From: Ignavibacteria bacterium
GTDB lineage: Bacteria; Bacteroidota; Ignavibacteria; Ignavibacteriales; Ignavibacteriaceae
DNA: 7,605 bases
Assembly (NCBI GenBank): GCA_029863735.1
Contig: JAOTUT010000062.1
Location: forward strand, 1-7,605
Direction: 5' to 3'
In this document: positions 6,054-7,605 of the stretch, in pieces
Position numbering within the stretch: the stretch's first letter is position 1
Layout of the letters: every line of letters begins with the position of its first letter
Position numbers and translations under genes: made by a program
Notes under the pieces: generated by a model
Databases searched by the model: none
Told to the model about the DNA's origin: nothing
Seen by the model: the letters and a program-made list of their open reading frames with translations, nothing else

Positions 6054-6056
6054 AAT

Positions 6057-7475
6057 ATGATTGAAGAAATTACCTTTATACTTAATGATGACATTGTATC
6101 GATAAATATTGATCCTGCAGTTGTGCTTCTGGATTTTATCAGGAAGCAGAAACATTTAACCGGAACAAAAGAAGGATGTAAAGAAGGCGACTGTGGTGCT
6201 TGTTCAGTCTTGGTTGGTAATTTAAGAAACAACAAACTTGAGTATCAAGCTATCAACTCCTGTTTGCTTCCATTAGGGAATATTAACAGTACACACATTG
6301 TTACTATCGAAGGATTAAATTCAATCAATCTTACTCAGATTCAAACTGAGTTTATAATAAAAGGTGCTTCTCAATGTGGTTTCTGCACTCCCGGTTTTAT
6401 AGTGTCGCTTACCGGCTATCTAATCAATAATAAGATTTATGAAATTGATAATGCTTTGAATTCAATCGCAGGAAATATCTGCCGCTGTACTGGTTATACT
6501 TCAATAAAGAGAGCAGTTAATGATGTACTGAACATGTTTAATTCGACAGATGGCAATGGATTGGATAAAATTTCATTGCTAATAAAAAATAATATCCTTC
6601 CAAATTATTTCTCAGGGATCACTGAACGATTAAAGAAAATACAAGCAATCAAATCTAATGGAAACGACAAAAGTGTAAAATATTTTGTTGCCGGCGGTAC
6701 TGATCTATATGTTCAGAAATCTGATGAGCTTTTGGATCAGCAAATAATTTTTATAAAAAATAAAAATCTTTCTTATATAAGAATCGAAGACAAGGTTTGT
6801 CGGGTTGGTGCAGCTACTTCTTTCGAAATGATTAATGATTCCCCCGTTTTTCAAACTTGCTTTCCGAAACTAAAAAACTATTTTGATTTAATTGCATCTT
6901 TACCAATCAGGAACTGTGCTACTATTGGTGGCAATATTATTAATGCTTCACCCATTGGTGATATGACCATATTCTTCCTCGCGTTAAATGCGTCAATTGT
7001 ACTAAGCAAAGGAGCCAAGCAGAGAAAGATATTATTAAAAAGTCTGTTCAAAGGTTACAAGCAGTTAGACAAATCAGATAATGAATTTTTAGAGTATATT
7101 GAATTTAAACTACCCTCAAAAAATTCTTACTTTAATTTTGAAAAAGTTTCTAAACGTTCTCACCTCGATATAGCAAGTGTAAATTCAGCAATTTATGTTG
7201 AGATAGTTGATAATATTATTAAAGACATTCACATTTCTGCCGGAGGTGTTTCCCCAATTCCACTTTATCTGGCAAACACCTCAAGATTTTTACTGGATAA
7301 AGAAATTAAAATGGATACTGTGATTGATTCTCTTCCAATTATTCAATCAGAAATATCACCAATAAGCGATGTGAGAGGTAGTGAAGATTATAAACGGTTG
7401 TTATTGAATCAACTTTTTAAAGCTCATTTTATAGAACTTTTCCCTGAACTGATTAATGTTGAAGCACTGATATGA
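6057..7475 (+). CDS. xdhA: Xanthine dehydrogenase-type small subunit, fused [2Fe-2S] and FAD domains
   Basis: This 472-residue protein is the electron-transfer subunit of a molybdenum hydroxylase. The N-terminal plant-ferredoxin-like domain binds the first cluster through CKEGDCGAC (Cys41, Cys46, Cys49) and Cys69; the helical domain binds the second through CGFC (Cys107, Cys110) and CRC (Cys142, Cys144). The FAD domain starts near residue 205 with VAGGTDL (211-217) and ATIGGN (288-293), and the C-terminal flavoprotein domain ends with SDVRGSEDYKR (437-447). All eight cluster cysteines are present and the length fits XdhA of two-subunit enzymes. Likely role: moving electrons from purine (hypoxanthine/xanthine) oxidation to NAD+ or another acceptor in the cytoplasm; other hydroxylases of this superfamily share the layout, so the substrate is inferred. 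No Shine-Dalgarno sequence is visible; a 16-base palindrome abuts the start. The stop overlaps the next gene's start as ATGA. Confidence 0.93.
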   Translation: MIEEITFILNDDIVSINIDPAVVLLDFIRKQKHLTGTKEGCKEGDCGACSVLVGNLRNNKLEYQAINSCLLPLGNINSTHIVTIEGLNSINLTQIQTEFIIKGASQCGFCTPGFIVSLTGYLINNKIYEIDNALNSIAGNICRCTGYTSIKRAVNDVLNMFNSTDGNGLDKISLLIKNNILPNYFSGITERLKKIQAIKSNGNDKSVKYFVAGGTDLYVQKSDELLDQQIIFIKNKNLSYIRIEDKVCRVGAATSFEMINDSPVFQTCFPKLKNYFDLIASLPIRNCATIGGNIINASPIGDMTIFFLALNASIVLSKGAKQRKILLKSLFKGYKQLDKSDNEFLEYIEFKLPSKNSYFNFEKVSKRSHLDIASVNSAIYVEIVDNIIKDIHISAGGVSPIPLYLANTSRFLLDKEIKMDTVIDSLPIIQSEISPISDVRGSEDYKRLLLNQLFKAHFIELFPELINVEALI

Positions 7476-7605
7476 GAAATATAGATATCGAAAAACACGT
7501 TCGAGGCGAGTCACAATTTATAGACGACATAAATGTTCCCGAAGGAACACTTTATGCTGCTGTGTTTGATTCGAAAATTGCTCACGGGAAAATATTAAAC
7601 ATCAA
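7472..7605 (+). CDS. xdhB: Xanthine dehydrogenase-type molybdopterin-binding subunit, N-terminal fragment
   Basis: The ATG at 7472 shares ATGA with the stop of the upstream subunit gene, so translation is probably coupled. The 44 complete codons before the window edge encode MRNIDIEKHVRGESQFIDD, followed by a stretch including VPEGTLYAAVFDS and IAHGKI. This is the characteristic beginning (aldehyde oxidase/xanthine dehydrogenase a/b hammerhead domain) of the large molybdenum-cofactor subunit, which normally has 700-800 residues and holds the catalytic glutamate far downstream, outside the window. Together with the upstream gene it forms the core of one hydroxylase; an XdhC-type maturation gene may follow beyond the edge. 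The family is clear from this short piece; the substrate is not. Confidence 0.85.
   Translation, partial: MRNIDIEKHVRGESQFIDDINVPEGTLYAAVFDSKIAHGKILNI

Larger units (their letters stand above)
5370..6056. other. Long divergent intergenic region rich in inverted repeats
   Basis: This 687-base stretch lies between the starts of two divergent genes, so it must hold promoters for both. I recognise no RNA gene, transposase or established riboswitch. Its outer parts are very AT-rich. The middle holds a cluster of small inverted repeats at 5606-5664, a short open frame (5749-5889), a larger hairpin at 5928-5964 and a 16-base palindrome at 6038-6053. Three loosely related 18-base strings occur at 5606-5623, 5783-5800 and 5903-5920. 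The mix could be regulatory DNA, an interspersed repeat, or decayed coding sequence; I cannot choose. Confidence 0.6.

Noticed and set aside
6001..6056. Promoter for the hydroxylase operon
   Set aside because: Fragments such as TAATTTTTG resemble the Bacteroidota -7 element but need an inserted base, and no matching -33/-35 element lies at the right distance.
6050..6235. A 61-codon minus-strand open frame over the start of the hydroxylase gene
   Set aside because: It is antisense to the first [2Fe-2S] cluster motif, which is certainly coding on the plus strand.

Overview
The window is an AT-rich bacterial stretch with tightly packed genes. Gene content (neutral ceramidase, an outer-membrane-type lipoprotein, an MgtC/DUF4010 membrane protein, a xanthine dehydrogenase-like hydroxylase) and the look of the proteins suggest a Gram-negative of the Bacteroidota/Ignavibacteriota (FCB) kind. 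Clear purine-rich ribosome binding sites before four of the genes fit Ignavibacteria-like lineages better than typical Bacteroidales. This placement is an inference with low confidence; no rRNA or marker gene is present.

Layout. (1) Bases 2-3319, plus strand: four co-directional genes with gaps of 34, -11 and 52 bases, probably one operon. They encode the C-terminal part of a neutral/alkaline ceramidase with an unusual Trp-rich tail, an unrecognised lipoprotein, a calcineurin-like metallophosphoesterase with all motifs intact, and a GH46 chitosanase-like protein without a signal peptide. (2) Bases 3320-3495: convergent intergenic region with a strong intrinsic terminator that works only for the minus strand. 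(3) Bases 3496-5369, minus strand: a small secreted protein of unknown function and, upstream of it in the same direction, an MgtC/SapB-DUF4010 multi-pass membrane protein. (4) Bases 5370-6056: a 687-base divergent intergenic region with no recognised gene, several inverted repeats and a 46-codon open frame of doubtful reality. (5) Bases 6057-7605, plus strand: the fused [2Fe-2S]/FAD subunit of a xanthine dehydrogenase-type molybdenum hydroxylase, translationally coupled by an ATGA overlap to the molybdopterin-binding subunit, which runs off the window.

How they work together. The two hydroxylase genes clearly make one enzyme: the small subunit passes electrons between the molybdenum centre and FAD through two [2Fe-2S] clusters. 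The first four genes look co-transcribed, but no shared pathway is evident; a link around envelope lipid or glycan turnover is speculation. I see no phage, CRISPR, toxin-antitoxin or clear mobile-element genes. Nothing here proves a new system; the ceramidase-led gene set, the ceramidase tail and the structured 5370-6056 region are the parts most worth a second look.
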